Shown: in pieces, positions 33,381 through 43,652 of the stretch
Layout of the letters: each line of letters begins with the position of its first letter
How positions within the stretch are numbered: the stretch's first letter is position 1
DNA from: JAJCYK01 sp965224285
GTDB taxonomy: Bacteria > Bacteroidota > Bacteroidia > Cytophagales > Cyclobacteriaceae
DNA: 64,000 nt
Direction: 5' to 3'
Assembly (NCBI GenBank): GCA_965224285.1
Contig: OZ245043.1
Span: forward strand, 3,782,001 to 3,846,000
The notes under the pieces: model-generated
Told to the model about the DNA's origin: nothing
Database searches by the model: none
What the model saw: the letters and a program-made list of their open reading frames with translations, nothing else
Program-made: the position numbers and the translations under genes

Positions 33381-33899
33381 ATGAACGAATCAAAGCTCAC
33401 CTACCAGGAGGCCAAAGACTTGTTAATTCAAGCTTGGGGAAGCTTAGGGTCCAGTTGGGGAATTAACCGCACCATGGCTCAAATTCACGCACTACTACTT
33501 ATTTCAGCGGAAAGCTTATCCACAGAGGACATTATGAAGGCCCTACAAATCAGCCGAGGAAACGCCAACATGAATATCCGGGCCTTGATTGATTGGGGAT
33601 TGGTGCATAAAGCGTACCGGCCAGGGCACCGCATGGAATATTTTACTGCTGAAAAGGACATGTGGGAAACTACCAAGCAAATAGCCCGAGAGCGTAGAAA
33701 AAGGGAGCTTCAACCGGTATTAAAAGTGTTGTCACAAGTACAAAACCTGGAAGAGGAACACTCTGCGGAAAGCAGGGAACTTAAAAAAGTTACTAAGCAG
33801 TTGCAGTATCTGGTGGAAAAAGCTGACAGTTTTCTGGGTATGATTACAAGTTTTGATCAAAGCCGATTTTTTAATTTTTTGTTGAGGTTAAAGAAATAG
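33381..33899 (+). CDS. GbsR/MarR family transcriptional regulator
   Basis: A 172-residue protein of the GbsR branch of MarR regulators. The N-terminal part LIQAWGSLGSSWGINRTMAQIHALLLIS and the helix-turn-helix STEDIMKALQISRGNANMNIRALIDWGLVHK are typical, followed by a wing (RPGHRMEYFTAEKDMW) and a long C-terminal helix. GbsR proteins control osmoprotectant genes in Bacillus, but the Bacteroidota members are not assigned. The perfect inverted repeat upstream may be its operator. The fatty acid hydroxylase gene follows by 49 bp and may be a target. Confidence 0.87.
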   Translation: MNESKLTYQEAKDLLIQAWGSLGSSWGINRTMAQIHALLLISAESLSTEDIMKALQISRGNANMNIRALIDWGLVHKAYRPGHRMEYFTAEKDMWETTKQIARERRKRELQPVLKVLSQVQNLEEEHSAESRELKKVTKQLQYLVEKADSFLGMITSFDQSRFFNFLLRLKK

Positions 33900-33948
33900 T
33901 TCCTTGCCTTTTTACTCAAAAGGCACTCCTATTGATTAACTTAGCTTA

Positions 33949-34767
33949 GTGGAGGCGCTGTTAAATTTCTTCGAGAGCATGCCAGCCTGGCAAAAGCTGG
34001 TATGGATTTTAATTTGCCTGTCTTTCAACTGGCTGCTGGAAGCCCTTATCCCTTTAGTCAAATTTCAGTATCGAAAATGGCGTCATGCAGGGGTAAATTT
34101 TATTTTTCTCAGCACCAGCATCTCTATCAATATATTATTTGGCTTGTTAACGGTGGGTCTATTTCAATGGATAGATCAGCATCAAATAGGACTGCTCCAC
34201 TATCTGGATTTGCCGATATGGGCTGAATTGATAATAGCCGTACTCATTTTAGATCTGATCGCACAATATTGGGTCCATTATTTATTGCACAAGTACAAAT
34301 GGATGTGGAAATTTCATATGATCCACCATAGTGATACCAAAGTTGATGCCACTACCGGAACTCGTCACCATCCCGGAGATTATATTTTGCGCGAAGTGTT
34401 TGCCCTGATTGGAATCTTCATTACCGGCGCTCCATTGGCTTTTTACGTCATCTATCGCATTGCTACCTTGTTCTTTGCCTATATAACTCATGCAAATATT
34501 ACCGTTCACTCCCGTTTAGATAAAGTTTTGAGCTGGGTTTTCATCACTCCCAACATGCATAAATTCCACCACCATTTCGAAAGGCCTTGGACGGATACTA
34601 ATTTTGGCAACATGTTTTCCTTCTGGGACCGGCTATTTGGTACTTTGGTTTATGATGACCCCCGTAAAGTTACCTATGGCCTGGACGTATTAGATGGAGA
34701 CCTGGACCAAGATGTTGGTTATCAATTTAAAATTCCCTTCGATAATCGAATTAAGACCGACTACTAG
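33949..34767 (+). CDS. Sterol desaturase / fatty acid hydroxylase family membrane protein
   Basis: A 272-residue integral membrane di-iron enzyme. The His clusters are present: HYLLHKYKWMWKFHMIHHSD, TRHHPGD and NMHKFHHHFE, in the order and spacing of the family. Four to five membrane segments surround them. The start is a GTG at 33949, the only in-frame start near the first helix. Relatives introduce hydroxyl or double bonds into fatty acids, sterols or carotenoids; a membrane-lipid substrate is likely. It is downstream of the GbsR regulator on the same strand. Confidence 0.9.
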   Translation: MEALLNFFESMPAWQKLVWILICLSFNWLLEALIPLVKFQYRKWRHAGVNFIFLSTSISINILFGLLTVGLFQWIDQHQIGLLHYLDLPIWAELIIAVLILDLIAQYWVHYLLHKYKWMWKFHMIHHSDTKVDATTGTRHHPGDYILREVFALIGIFITGAPLAFYVIYRIATLFFAYITHANITVHSRLDKVLSWVFITPNMHKFHHHFERPWTDTNFGNMFSFWDRLFGTLVYDDPRKVTYGLDVLDGDLDQDVGYQFKIPFDNRIKTDY

Positions 34768-34774
34768 TCTGGTA

Positions 34775-36733
34775 CTAGCCTTCATACGGGGCAGAGCTTT
34801 TTAACCATAAGTACTGATCCAAAAATTGCAATACTCTTTTGGATGCTTCGATCTGGTTCTCTTTCTTTAAGAATCCATGTCCTTCGTCCTCAAATAATAC
34901 ATATTCCACTGGTATTCCATTTCCCCTAACGGCTTTCACGATATCGTCGCTCTCAGGTTTAATTACTCTGGGATCATTGGCTCCCTGTAGCACGATCAAA
35001 GGTTTTGTGATATTTTCAGCGTGAAATAATGGTGACTTATTATATAAAGCTAGGGAATCCTCACGGGGATGACCGATTTCCTTGTATAGAGCATCGCGAA
35101 ATGATTCCCACCATGGAGGAATACTGTTCAACGTACGAAGCCAATTCGTGACTCCGAAATAGTTTACCCCCACGGCGAACTCCTCCGGCGCGAAAGTAAG
35201 CGCGGCCATTACCATATATCCTCCATAACTACCTCCCATAATTCCGATTTTCTCTGGGTCCACATACCCGGTTGACGTCAAAAATTTCTTAGACCAGATA
35301 CAATCCTTCAGGTCTACATCACCATGTTTTAAATCATCTGCGGCTTTGAAGCTCTTACCATATCCGGAGCTGCCCCGGTTGTTGACTGAAAGCACAACGT
35401 AACCTTGATTGACTAGGAATTGCACCCTCGATTGATAATTTAAACGGCGTTGACCACCGGGTCCTCCATGAATGTCCAGAACTGCCGGCCTTAACTATCC
35501 ATCAGCGATACCCTGCGGCTTATAAAGTATGGCCGGTATTTCCAAGCCATCAAAGGAGTTGAAGCGAACTATTTCCCCTTCCACCAAATGCTCCCGATTA
35601 ATCTCAGGACTTAAGGTATTGGTAAGCTGACGATATTTTTTAGTATTAAAATCGTAAACATAAAGATTGTTGGGAGCGGTAGAACTATTTATGTAGAATA
35701 ACATCAATTCTTCGGTAGACGAGATATTGATCGCGCTGATGTCCCCGTCAGGTAAATTCGGTAACTTAATTGATTGACCATTTTGATCATAAATCTTGAC
35801 CTCTGTCTTAGCGTCTGCATTGATCCCCAGGTATCGATATTTTCCGTTTTTGGATATTCCGGCAAAGGCTATGTCCCAATCTTCCTCCTGAACAATTTCA
35901 ACTTCTTCAGATTCAATATGGTAGCTCCTCAGGGAGGTAAATTCCTGGCCCTCATTACTGGTAAAAAACAACTTGCTGTTGTCCAAGCTGAAATATTGAG
36001 GTGTGTAAGTGGCAAACTCCTCGTGGGGGCTAATGAGCTTGGTTTCTCCTGTTTTAAGATCGTGTAGATAAAGGTTGTTGTCTGTGGTGGTGATGTTTTC
36101 GATTAGCCCCAGGTACCGCTTGTTGGGAGAGATAGCCCCTATGCTGTAGACGTTGTTTTCGTAAATTAAATCCGTGACAAATAAAACTCCTTCGGTGTTC
36201 TGGTTTTCATTTATATCAATTTCATACAGATCAAAATATCGAGGATCCCGCTTATTGTTGGTAATGAAAAAACTTTGTTCATCATGGGCCCATCCGTAAA
36301 ATTGTGCCTTGGCTGCACTGTCAGGAGTTAAGTTCAATTCGCTTCCATCTGGGTTCCTAACATAAATATGATTTATCTCATTTCCACCTTGATCCCTGGT
36401 AAACAAAAACCTTTCATCATGAGGGAAATAAGTAAGTGCGATGGAATAGTCTGATTTCGAATTTGTAAGCGCTTCGGGTTCACCACCATCTACTGGAATG
36501 GATTATGAATTGAAAATTCCGGATACCTTGCTGGTATAGAGGATTTTACTTTGATCCGGAGAGAAGGAACCGCCAAATATCTGTTCAGTGTCCATAAACT
36601 GTTCAATGGTATAGACTGGAGGCTCATTTTCAGATGTTTCCGGGTTGGGTTTACATTGCATGAAAGCAAGAGCTAGAGTCAAAGCAGTCCCAATATTAAT
36701 AGTAAGGTTCGGGATAGTTAAGAGTGTTGTCAT
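34775..36733 (-). pseudogene. S9 family peptidase gene interrupted by two in-frame stop codons
   Basis: One unbroken reading phase of 653 codons covers the whole span, but it holds TAA at 36503-36505 and TAG at 35495-35497. Reading through both restores a complete S9 prolyl-oligopeptidase: lipoprotein-like leader (LALAFMQC), beta-propeller, then the hydrolase domain with the nucleophile in MGGSYGGYM, Asp in QGANDPRV and His in DEGHGF. Flanking residues fit the family on both sides of each stop (GIFNS*SIPVDGG, and ADG*LRPAVLDIHGGPGG). No frameshift is seen. It is therefore a recent nonsense pseudogene, an assembly error, or read-through; the three pieces could each be started separately (34775-35425, 35495-36406, 36503-36733). 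Confidence 0.85.
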
Positions 36734-36853
36734 TATGTGATAGTAAAGAGATATATAGAGGTAAAATTGGAGAAATGATGATCATATTTGTTTCCAAAGT
36801 CTAGGAAGACTATACAACTTAACAAAAAAAAGGATTATTCTAGGGCCTAATTC

Positions 36854-38290
36854 TTATCGATAGTGAACTTTCAAAAACCTCAGTGCATTGCTAAACAATA
36901 ATCCGCTTATCCGATGCTTAACATGCGACGGTTCAAGGAGTAACCCGGCTGCCTTAGCCATTGGTGGTAGCCATTCAACCAATCTTTCATGCAGAAAAGT
37001 ATAATCGGATGCTGAAGTAATATCGTCGATTGGATTAATCAGCCCGTCAAAATCGGATCCTATGCATATATGATCCCAGGCATCATCCCCAATAGTTTGT
37101 CTTCCTATTTTTACTGCATGCAGCCAGTTGTTACAAAAATGGCGCATTTGCCAATTCTTCAGTTTGTCGGGGGTGTTATGGTGACCCTGGGCCAGTACAT
37201 GGTACTTGGGTCGTTTGGTAAATCCGAACTCCGCGGGTCTAAATTCCTGGTGGCTGAATAATTCTTTACTTACTCTGCCACAACCCAAAATACGTTGGTC
37301 TAAAGACAAACCAATTAACCCACCAGAGAGCATTATTTCCCTGATATCTTCGTCGTATAAGTTGATGGACCAGGGATTGAAATAAGTATCAGCCAATCCG
37401 GGAGGGCGGTAATAGAATACTTCAACACATTGCTTTTTCAGATTATACTGGGTTTTTCTCACTGGTTTACGGGTGTGTGAGACTCCGGTGATTCCCATAT
37501 GACTGGCTATTATGGGAATATCGGGAAATTCTTGCCGATGCAACCTGTAATAAGCCTTTCTGGATTTCAGGCTCATGTGTTTGATGTCAAGGTATATTTC
37601 CCTTCCATTTTGACTGGAAAGCGCCTCCCGGATAAATGACTTTCCCAGTCCGGTTATGCCATTTCCCACGGGTATAAATTTTCGGTTTTTAATTATCTTC
37701 ATTCCGTATGCATGCGTGCAAAATGCGGACTGCTGCAAGTGGGTGAGGGTTATGTACAGCAGCCTCATATTCGCATTTTGTTTATGGATCCTTATACTAT
37801 TGAGAATATCGCCATGGGCCCCGGGATTCTGTTTATCTGCGTAAAAGTTATGACCGCCCTCTACAGATAGCAGTATTTGCAAGCCCGGGAAATCCTCTTG
37901 GTATTCATCCATGCTACTCAAAAATTTAAAAGACTTTTCATGACTTAGTTCACCACTTGCCATTAAATGGGCATAATCACCTAGCATTAACTCCCGGTAA
38001 CCAAATTCCTCACGGTGTATTTCCCGGATAAACTGTTTTTCTACATGAGGTGACAACCCCGCAGCGAGTTTGATCAAACCGGAGGCTGCAAATGCATTCT
38101 CTAAGGCATACAGTGTGCAAACTACCAGTCTGCCCCCGCCTATCTTGATTTGGGTAAGGCTGCTTTGAGAATCCAGTATATTGAAGTCGAGATCAAAATT
38201 TAATGTGGTCCAACAGTCCTGACGCAAGTCCGGAACCCTGTTGCCCAGGAAAGTTTTAAAGGACGGATGGCAATGAAGGTCAAAGATCAT
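36854..38290 (-). CDS. Membrane dipeptidase (peptidase M19) family protein
   Basis: A 478-residue amidohydrolase-fold enzyme. The metal-binding motif DLHCHPS opens the protein; later blocks are LLSVEGGHNF (bridging Glu), YLDIKHMS, PIIASHMGITG and HICIGSDFDGLINP (Asp), in M19 order. No signal peptide is present, so it is cytoplasmic, unlike secreted renal-type dipeptidases. At 478 residues it is longer than the usual 330-400, with insertions around residues 240-330. It is convergent with no neighbour and probably monocistronic. The substrate, a dipeptide or related amide, is by family only. Confidence 0.85.
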   Translation of the reverse strand: MIFDLHCHPSFKTFLGNRVPDLRQDCWTTLNFDLDFNILDSQSSLTQIKIGGGRLVVCTLYALENAFAASGLIKLAAGLSPHVEKQFIREIHREEFGYRELMLGDYAHLMASGELSHEKSFKFLSSMDEYQEDFPGLQILLSVEGGHNFYADKQNPGAHGDILNSIRIHKQNANMRLLYITLTHLQQSAFCTHAYGMKIIKNRKFIPVGNGITGLGKSFIREALSSQNGREIYLDIKHMSLKSRKAYYRLHRQEFPDIPIIASHMGITGVSHTRKPVRKTQYNLKKQCVEVFYYRPPGLADTYFNPWSINLYDEDIREIMLSGGLIGLSLDQRILGCGRVSKELFSHQEFRPAEFGFTKRPKYHVLAQGHHNTPDKLKNWQMRHFCNNWLHAVKIGRQTIGDDAWDHICIGSDFDGLINPIDDITSASDYTFLHERLVEWLPPMAKAAGLLLEPSHVKHRISGLLFSNALRFLKVHYR

Positions 38291-38438
38291 ATCGAGATGG
38301 CCTTAATATTCTATATTCCATATGTAACCACAAAACCGGGACTCTTTGATAGCATGTTGCTAACATTTCCAACCCATATGGCAGTTACAGTGTCATACTT
38401 ATACCTGTTTGATTTAAATTATGACAATCTCAAGTTGA

Positions 38439-39461
38439 ATGAAATTTTATCCAGGTATTCTTTTAATATTAATATTTCAATCCTGTGATGAGTCAATTGA
38501 TCCTGAAGTAGTATTACCCATACCGCTGGAAAGCAGAATCCAAATTAATTCTCTGTCCTTCGCTGAAGGCCGATGGGTTGGGGTGGGCAGTAAAAGTATA
38601 TTAAAAGATAATAGCCTCGTCTTAGATGCTGATACTGCTGTGGTAGCCACCTCGGTTGACGGAAATAATTGGACAGTTACCCTATTAGAATCACCGATGA
38701 TCCTGTTTGACATAACTTATGGCAAGGATCTCTGGGTGGCTGTGGGCCAAAATTTATTTGCAGAGGTAAAACAAGGCGTAGTATTGAACTCAGTGGATGG
38801 AGAAAATTGGAGTACTATTGGGCAAGCACCAAATGTAGGATGGATTTCAATTGCTTTTCAAAATCAAAGATTTGTTGGTTTGGGTACTGATCATGAAGAA
38901 GTCCTCAGAAAAACAATTTTGATTTCTGAAGATGGTGAGAATTTTGATGCGGTGCTGCAAACCGATTTTGATACGCCTACCATTGATGCCGGACTGGGAC
39001 AATTTATCCTTTGGGGTGGGGATAACAGTGTGGCCAGCTCCGTGAATGGCGAGGAATGGGAGTTATTCAGTTTGGCACCTGTCACCTCAATTGATCGTCT
39101 GCGATTTATTGCAGAGGAGATCAATGCCTTTGGTCGGTCGGATTGTTGTTTTGGGGAAGCGCCAGACCTAATAGATTTCTACAAAATAGCGTCCCCTGAG
39201 GGAACCTTTTGGGAGTTGGAATTATTAGATGATTCGGAATATAGACTACCTCTGGCATTTGGGAACGACACCTATATTTCATTGGATGATGGTAAAATTT
39301 TGAGTTCGAGGGATAGAAATAATTGGATAAAACAAACTGAAGATCTCGGGATTTTGGATGTGGAATTCTTAGGCGGCCTATTCGTGGCCTTTGGCATTAA
39401 CATAATCGCCAGTAGTCAGGATGGAATCCACTGGAACTTCCAACCATTGAGCTTTGAATAA
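38439..39461 (+). CDS. Lipoprotein with sialidase-like / propeller-type repeats
   Basis: A 340-residue predicted lipoprotein: MKFYPGILLILIFQSCDES, with the Cys at residue 16 as lipid anchor. The mature part repeats a unit around 40-50 residues with the theme SVDGNNW, SVDGENW, SEDGENF, SVNGEEW, SRDRNNW and SQDGIHW, which are Asp-box-like turns of a beta-propeller. No catalytic residues are recognised. The convergent neighbour is the plug-like operon; 4 bp separate the stops. Likely a surface-exposed binding protein. Confidence 0.75.
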   Translation: MKFYPGILLILIFQSCDESIDPEVVLPIPLESRIQINSLSFAEGRWVGVGSKSILKDNSLVLDADTAVVATSVDGNNWTVTLLESPMILFDITYGKDLWVAVGQNLFAEVKQGVVLNSVDGENWSTIGQAPNVGWISIAFQNQRFVGLGTDHEEVLRKTILISEDGENFDAVLQTDFDTPTIDAGLGQFILWGGDNSVASSVNGEEWELFSLAPVTSIDRLRFIAEEINAFGRSDCCFGEAPDLIDFYKIASPEGTFWELELLDDSEYRLPLAFGNDTYISLDDGKILSSRDRNNWIKQTEDLGILDVEFLGGLFVAFGINIIASSQDGIHWNFQPLSFE

Positions 39462-39465
39462 TCAG

Positions 39466-41661
39466 TCAGGGTACCTTCTGCCAGGAAGATTTTAAAGTTT
39501 GATAGGAAGAGTAGTAGGACCCATCACGAAAATAACCCGCATGAATGGCAAATTCGGTATAGTTGTGCGGCAATTTCAGGTTGAGGCTTTCTCCTGGTTT
39601 TATTCCGGGATCCCAGTAAATATCAGGATGTAGTTCCGGAACCCTGGGGTCCCGGTTATATTGAGTCTTGGTTTGTGGCGGCAAAAATGATGGGTCATAT
39701 CCCTGAATCAATACTTTGGTTACACCGTCCATATCCTTTACATCTGTGCCTTGTTTGGTATAGAAAGCTACGATTCCAAATTGGCTGATGGAACTTAACC
39801 GCATAAGTTTACGCCGGTTGGTGATCACCTCCACTCGGTCAAGGGTTGCTGGATCCATTCTTAATATTACACTATCACTGAGAGTGGGGATTCCGTCAAC
39901 CAATAGCAGCGGCTTGCCCTGGTAATTTTTCTGTAATTCATGTGAATAAACTCTGATACTAGTTCGTTTGACAAAATTCACATCTTTAACCGTCTCCTTT
40001 ATAACTTCTCTCATAGTTTCAAATGCCACATAATTATCCAGCCTAAAGACATGATCGGCTTCACCATAAATTGAAACCAGCTGCTCAGTGGATTCCACAG
40101 GCAGCAAATCAATCGCGGGGGAATCATCATCAAATTGTTCAGTGATTTTCTTATAGTGTAATCTTCGTTGTATTTCAGGAACCAGGCTTTTCTTCAAACA
40201 ATCTACCCAATAACTTTTCCCCGTACTTAAAGAGTCAGTTGAAAGAATTTCTAGTTTGAGGTTTTCCACACTATCAACCAGGGGTAGCATAGGATATAAA
40301 TAACCTGATTGATCGCCCTGAGTGACTAGTCCCTTGAATCGAAAAATTCCTTGCGAGGAAGTAACGGAATAGTGCAGTCCATCCTCTATGGTAGGGATGG
40401 TCAATATCACCGGAGTATATTTCTGGGGCTGCCCATTTTCATTAGTCAGCCTACCTTGGATACTACTACCGTATTCCGGTGCTACCTCCCCGATAATATC
40501 CCGGGGGACATACTTTTCAGCCCACCAGGTGACAAATGCCTCCAGTTTCTGAATGTTATCGGGATGCGTTTCAGCAAATGCCTTGATCCATTGGGGATTT
40601 TGTTTCAAGCTATAAATACGGTTTGGGATTTGATTCAGGTCCAAAACAGAACAAAATACCGGATATTTGATATCATCTGGCACCGCAATTACCACATTAT
40701 CTCCAGGAGTTTGTGGGTTGGGCGAGATGTCCACAGGAAATTTGGTCCCATGCTCAGGCAGAAATATCCATTGGTTCCAAACAGGATTATCATCTCCCAC
40801 CTCCGTTACAGTGAGGTTGAAGAAACCCCATTGCAAAACCACCAGGTCCAGATTAACCAAGGAATCATTTTCGGAAATAGTAAAAGTTTTCTCCAGGTTT
40901 TCTCCCCCATAATGGAATAGGGATAACTTAAAATTACCTTTTTCTTGACGATTGTGGACCGTGAATCTAACCGCAGGACCCACTACCGACTTACTAATAC
41001 TAAATCCCTGTTCAACCGGAGGTGGCAGGTCTTCTTTCAATGACCACTCCGGTATAACCACCTGGTATTGGGCGCTATCGGGGGTTAGGTCTAACCTGGC
41101 CATTCCCAGATGATCCGATACGAATTTCTTGATCTCATTTCCATTATGGTCAATAATGAATCCTTCTGTAGTAATTCCCTGTTGATCCGCACCGGTGATA
41201 TGTACCATTAATTGTTGATTGAGGCCTTTCACCAGATTACCACTGGTAATTATTGATAACTTCTCAGGCCGGAGGGTGGTCCCTGTTTCTGGCAGACTTT
41301 CTTCCATAATAGCCAGATCATGTTTCAATAGTAAGTCATCTGATGCCTTAGGAAAGGAGAGTGCCAACTGGTACATGCCTTCATGGGTCAACCCAGACAG
41401 CGGCAGTTGAAATTCAGGGTTTCCCTGGTATTCAACCAGTTGACGAATGACGAATTTTCCAAATGGATCAACTAAAGTAATTTCCAGAGGATGATTCTGA
41501 GGCCAACATGATTCCTTTATTATGGTTTTGGCGGAAATGGTATCGCCTAAAAAGTAGTATGGTTGATTGGTAATCAGAGAAGCACATGCTTCTTGCTGGG
41601 AATATACTTCCAGACCATGAGTTAAGACAATCAAAAAGAAGATATACCTAGTTAAATTCAT
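39466..41661 (-). CDS. Large secreted protein with C-terminal TonB-plug-like domain, no barrel
   Basis: The start is taken as ATG 41661 (731 residues, MNLTRYIFFLIVLTHGLEVYSQ as signal peptide), which overlaps the stop of the upstream DUF4249 gene by 14 bp; ATG 41700 would overlap 53 bp. The middle (about 100-480) is built of beta-sandwich-like segments, some resembling macroglobulin or carboxypeptidase-regulatory units (IQGRLTNENGQPQKYTPVIL). Residues about 570-650 resemble a TonB-receptor plug (NFVKRTSIRVYSHELQ, PLLLVDGIPTLSDSVIL, FGIVAFYTKQG), but no beta-barrel follows. It is the last gene of the TonB/DUF4249 operon, so it probably works with that receptor. Confidence 0.75.
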   Translation of the reverse strand: MNLTRYIFFLIVLTHGLEVYSQQEACASLITNQPYYFLGDTISAKTIIKESCWPQNHPLEITLVDPFGKFVIRQLVEYQGNPEFQLPLSGLTHEGMYQLALSFPKASDDLLLKHDLAIMEESLPETGTTLRPEKLSIITSGNLVKGLNQQLMVHITGADQQGITTEGFIIDHNGNEIKKFVSDHLGMARLDLTPDSAQYQVVIPEWSLKEDLPPPVEQGFSISKSVVGPAVRFTVHNRQEKGNFKLSLFHYGGENLEKTFTISENDSLVNLDLVVLQWGFFNLTVTEVGDDNPVWNQWIFLPEHGTKFPVDISPNPQTPGDNVVIAVPDDIKYPVFCSVLDLNQIPNRIYSLKQNPQWIKAFAETHPDNIQKLEAFVTWWAEKYVPRDIIGEVAPEYGSSIQGRLTNENGQPQKYTPVILTIPTIEDGLHYSVTSSQGIFRFKGLVTQGDQSGYLYPMLPLVDSVENLKLEILSTDSLSTGKSYWVDCLKKSLVPEIQRRLHYKKITEQFDDDSPAIDLLPVESTEQLVSIYGEADHVFRLDNYVAFETMREVIKETVKDVNFVKRTSIRVYSHELQKNYQGKPLLLVDGIPTLSDSVILRMDPATLDRVEVITNRRKLMRLSSISQFGIVAFYTKQGTDVKDMDGVTKVLIQGYDPSFLPPQTKTQYNRDPRVPELHPDIYWDPGIKPGESLNLKLPHNYTEFAIHAGYFRDGSYYSSYQTLKSSWQKVP

Positions 41662-42643
41662 CAGGTTTTTCGCTAACGGCATCTCGCCAGACTTCGACAC
41701 ATACCCCTATAGGGATTGGGAGGGCAACTCTAAATTCCGTGTCTGCTCTATTAAATATTAAACTCCTTTTACTAATGGCTGAGGCACCAAAATAGCCGTG
41801 GACCACATGCCCTTCAGGATTCAAGTTACTGATATTACCCCTGGCTTTAGTAATTTGTGGATCGAATATGGTACCGGTAATTTCCAGTTGGTTCAAAATA
41901 GACTGCCAAAAATCAAAACCTTCTTTCGATAAACTGAAAACAGAGATCTCCACAAAATATTCATCCCTGAAATCATAAGCTATTCTAGCCGCACGTATCT
42001 TAAAATCATCTGCCAATCCCCGATTGCTCCCAATAACAATATTATTGTTAATTGGTACTCTAAATGACCAACATTCGCTACACCTATCACATTCGAAAAG
42101 CGGAGCGGAGAAAACATGCGCAATTCCACGGCTGGAGGTCCGGAAGTATATATCATCAGCAGTCGGGTCATTGGCAATACTAATATCCACTAGATGGAAT
42201 CCTCTTCTTGCCCCGGAAACCGGGTCAATGACTACTTCAAATTCCAGTGACATTTGCTCAATTTGGATCGCTGGGTTCATGGTTTCTGTTGTGGACAGAT
42301 ATCGCTCACCATCACGTGTGATAATGTCTAAAGTGTAAGACCTTCCGACTTCTCCAGTAAAATTACCTAGTGGGACATACCTACCGGGAAATGATTCCTG
42401 GAAGGCTATTTCATTTCCTCTGTCATCTATAACAGTAACCTGGGCGCCTTGTCCTACTAAATTTGCACCTACCCCCTGGATATCTGAAATAGTGCCGAGG
42501 CGAACAAAGCTCATTCCGGGCTGATCTGTAACCACACCTTCCACCACTAGAGCCGGATTAATAGATCCTATTCCTATTTCCAACGGACGCAGGCAGGAGT
42601 TTACTAACAATAACAACCCAATAAATAGCAATGCTTTATTCAT
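41648..42643 (-). CDS. DUF4249 family lipoprotein (second copy)
   Basis: The start is ATG 42643, giving a lipoprotein leader MNKALLFIGLLLLVNSCLRP (331 residues); the ORF start at 42694 overlaps the previous gene and lacks a signal peptide. The DUF4249 domain follows: LVVEGVVTDQPGMSFVRLGT, then GRSYTLDIITRDGERYLS, and near the C-terminus HGYFGASAI and VCVEVWRDAV. It is about 50% identical by eye to the gene upstream, so the pair arose by tandem duplication. DUF4249 proteins accompany TonB receptors in Bacteroidota and are presumed surface accessory proteins. Confidence 0.9.
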   Translation of the reverse strand: MNKALLFIGLLLLVNSCLRPLEIGIGSINPALVVEGVVTDQPGMSFVRLGTISDIQGVGANLVGQGAQVTVIDDRGNEIAFQESFPGRYVPLGNFTGEVGRSYTLDIITRDGERYLSTTETMNPAIQIEQMSLEFEVVIDPVSGARRGFHLVDISIANDPTADDIYFRTSSRGIAHVFSAPLFECDRCSECWSFRVPINNNIVIGSNRGLADDFKIRAARIAYDFRDEYFVEISVFSLSKEGFDFWQSILNQLEITGTIFDPQITKARGNISNLNPEGHVVHGYFGASAISKRSLIFNRADTEFRVALPIPIGVCVEVWRDAVSEKPDEFN

Positions 42644-42659
42644 CTCAATTGCAAGAGTT

Positions 42660-43652
42660 CTAGTTAAATTCTTCAGGTTTATTATTTGTCGCATTAGGCC
42701 AAACCTCTACGCATACCCCTGGCATTAATTGAAAGGTGATGTCTGTTTCGGTAGCCGCCCGGTTAAAGATCAGGTTACTTTGGGTAATAGCAGACGCCCC
42801 AAAATAGCCATTGGCAATTGGTCCGTTGGGATCGAGATTAGTAATGTTGCCATCAGCAGCAGTAATTTGTGGGTCAAATATGGTGCCTGTGATTTCGAGT
42901 TGTCTTTCGATGGATTGCCAAAATTCATGGCCTTCTGGTGTAAGACTGAAAAGGGTGGTCTCCACAAAATATTCATCACGGAAATCGTACCCAATTCTTG
43001 CTGATTCAAAAGTAAAATCGCTGGTAAATCCAAGATTACTGCCGGTAAATATTTGATTGTTGATGGGTATCCTGAAATCCCAGCACTCTTCACACCCGCC
43101 ACACTCAGCAGCTGGTTGAGAAAAGACATGCGCGATCCCCCGGCTAAAAGTTCTGAAATAGAAGGTTTGGGAAAGATTATTACTGATGTCTAAAAGTACC
43201 CGATGGGCTCCCGTTTTCTCTCCGGTATCCGGATTTACAAACTCTTCGAATTCCAGGAACATTCTATCAATATCAATGGGCGGGGTCAATTCCTGTGAAG
43301 TTGATACATACTGCTGGCCATCGCTGGTAACGACATTTAAAGTATAGGACCTGCCAACTTCTCCCAAAAAGGAGGATAAAGGAATGTAGGTGCCGGGAAA
43401 TATTTCCTGGAACGGGTGTTCTAATCCTCCATTATCGGTAACCCTAATTTGGGCACCGGTTCCCAGAAGATTTTCTCCCACTCCCTGGATATCGGAGGTT
43501 GTACCCAGCCGTACGAAGCTCGCTCCGGGTTGATCTGCAATAAGACCTTCAACTACCAAAGTAGGTTCTACGTCATCTATTCCAATGTCTAATGGGTCAA
43601 GGCAAGAACCGGTAACCAGCAGGATCCATATATAAATTAGCCCAATCCTCAT
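42660..43652 (-). CDS. DUF4249 family lipoprotein (first copy)
   Basis: A 330-residue lipoprotein with leader MRIGLIYIWILLVTGSCLDP (Cys17 anchor). Same plan as the next gene: LVVEGLIADQPGASFVRLGT, GRSYTLNVVTSDGQQYVS, a Cys-rich loop (ECGGCEECWDFRIP) and ANGYFGASAITQ, VCVEVWPNAT. Its ATG overlaps the TGA of the TonB receptor gene by 4 bp (ATGA), a strong sign of coupled translation. Confidence 0.92.
   Translation of the reverse strand: MRIGLIYIWILLVTGSCLDPLDIGIDDVEPTLVVEGLIADQPGASFVRLGTTSDIQGVGENLLGTGAQIRVTDNGGLEHPFQEIFPGTYIPLSSFLGEVGRSYTLNVVTSDGQQYVSTSQELTPPIDIDRMFLEFEEFVNPDTGEKTGAHRVLLDISNNLSQTFYFRTFSRGIAHVFSQPAAECGGCEECWDFRIPINNQIFTGSNLGFTSDFTFESARIGYDFRDEYFVETTLFSLTPEGHEFWQSIERQLEITGTIFDPQITAADGNITNLDPNGPIANGYFGASAITQSNLIFNRAATETDITFQLMPGVCVEVWPNATNNKPEEFN

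Noticed and set aside
40351..40920. A 189-codon plus-strand frame inside the plug-like protein gene
   Set aside because: Antisense shadow in a gene whose other strand fits the operon without gaps.
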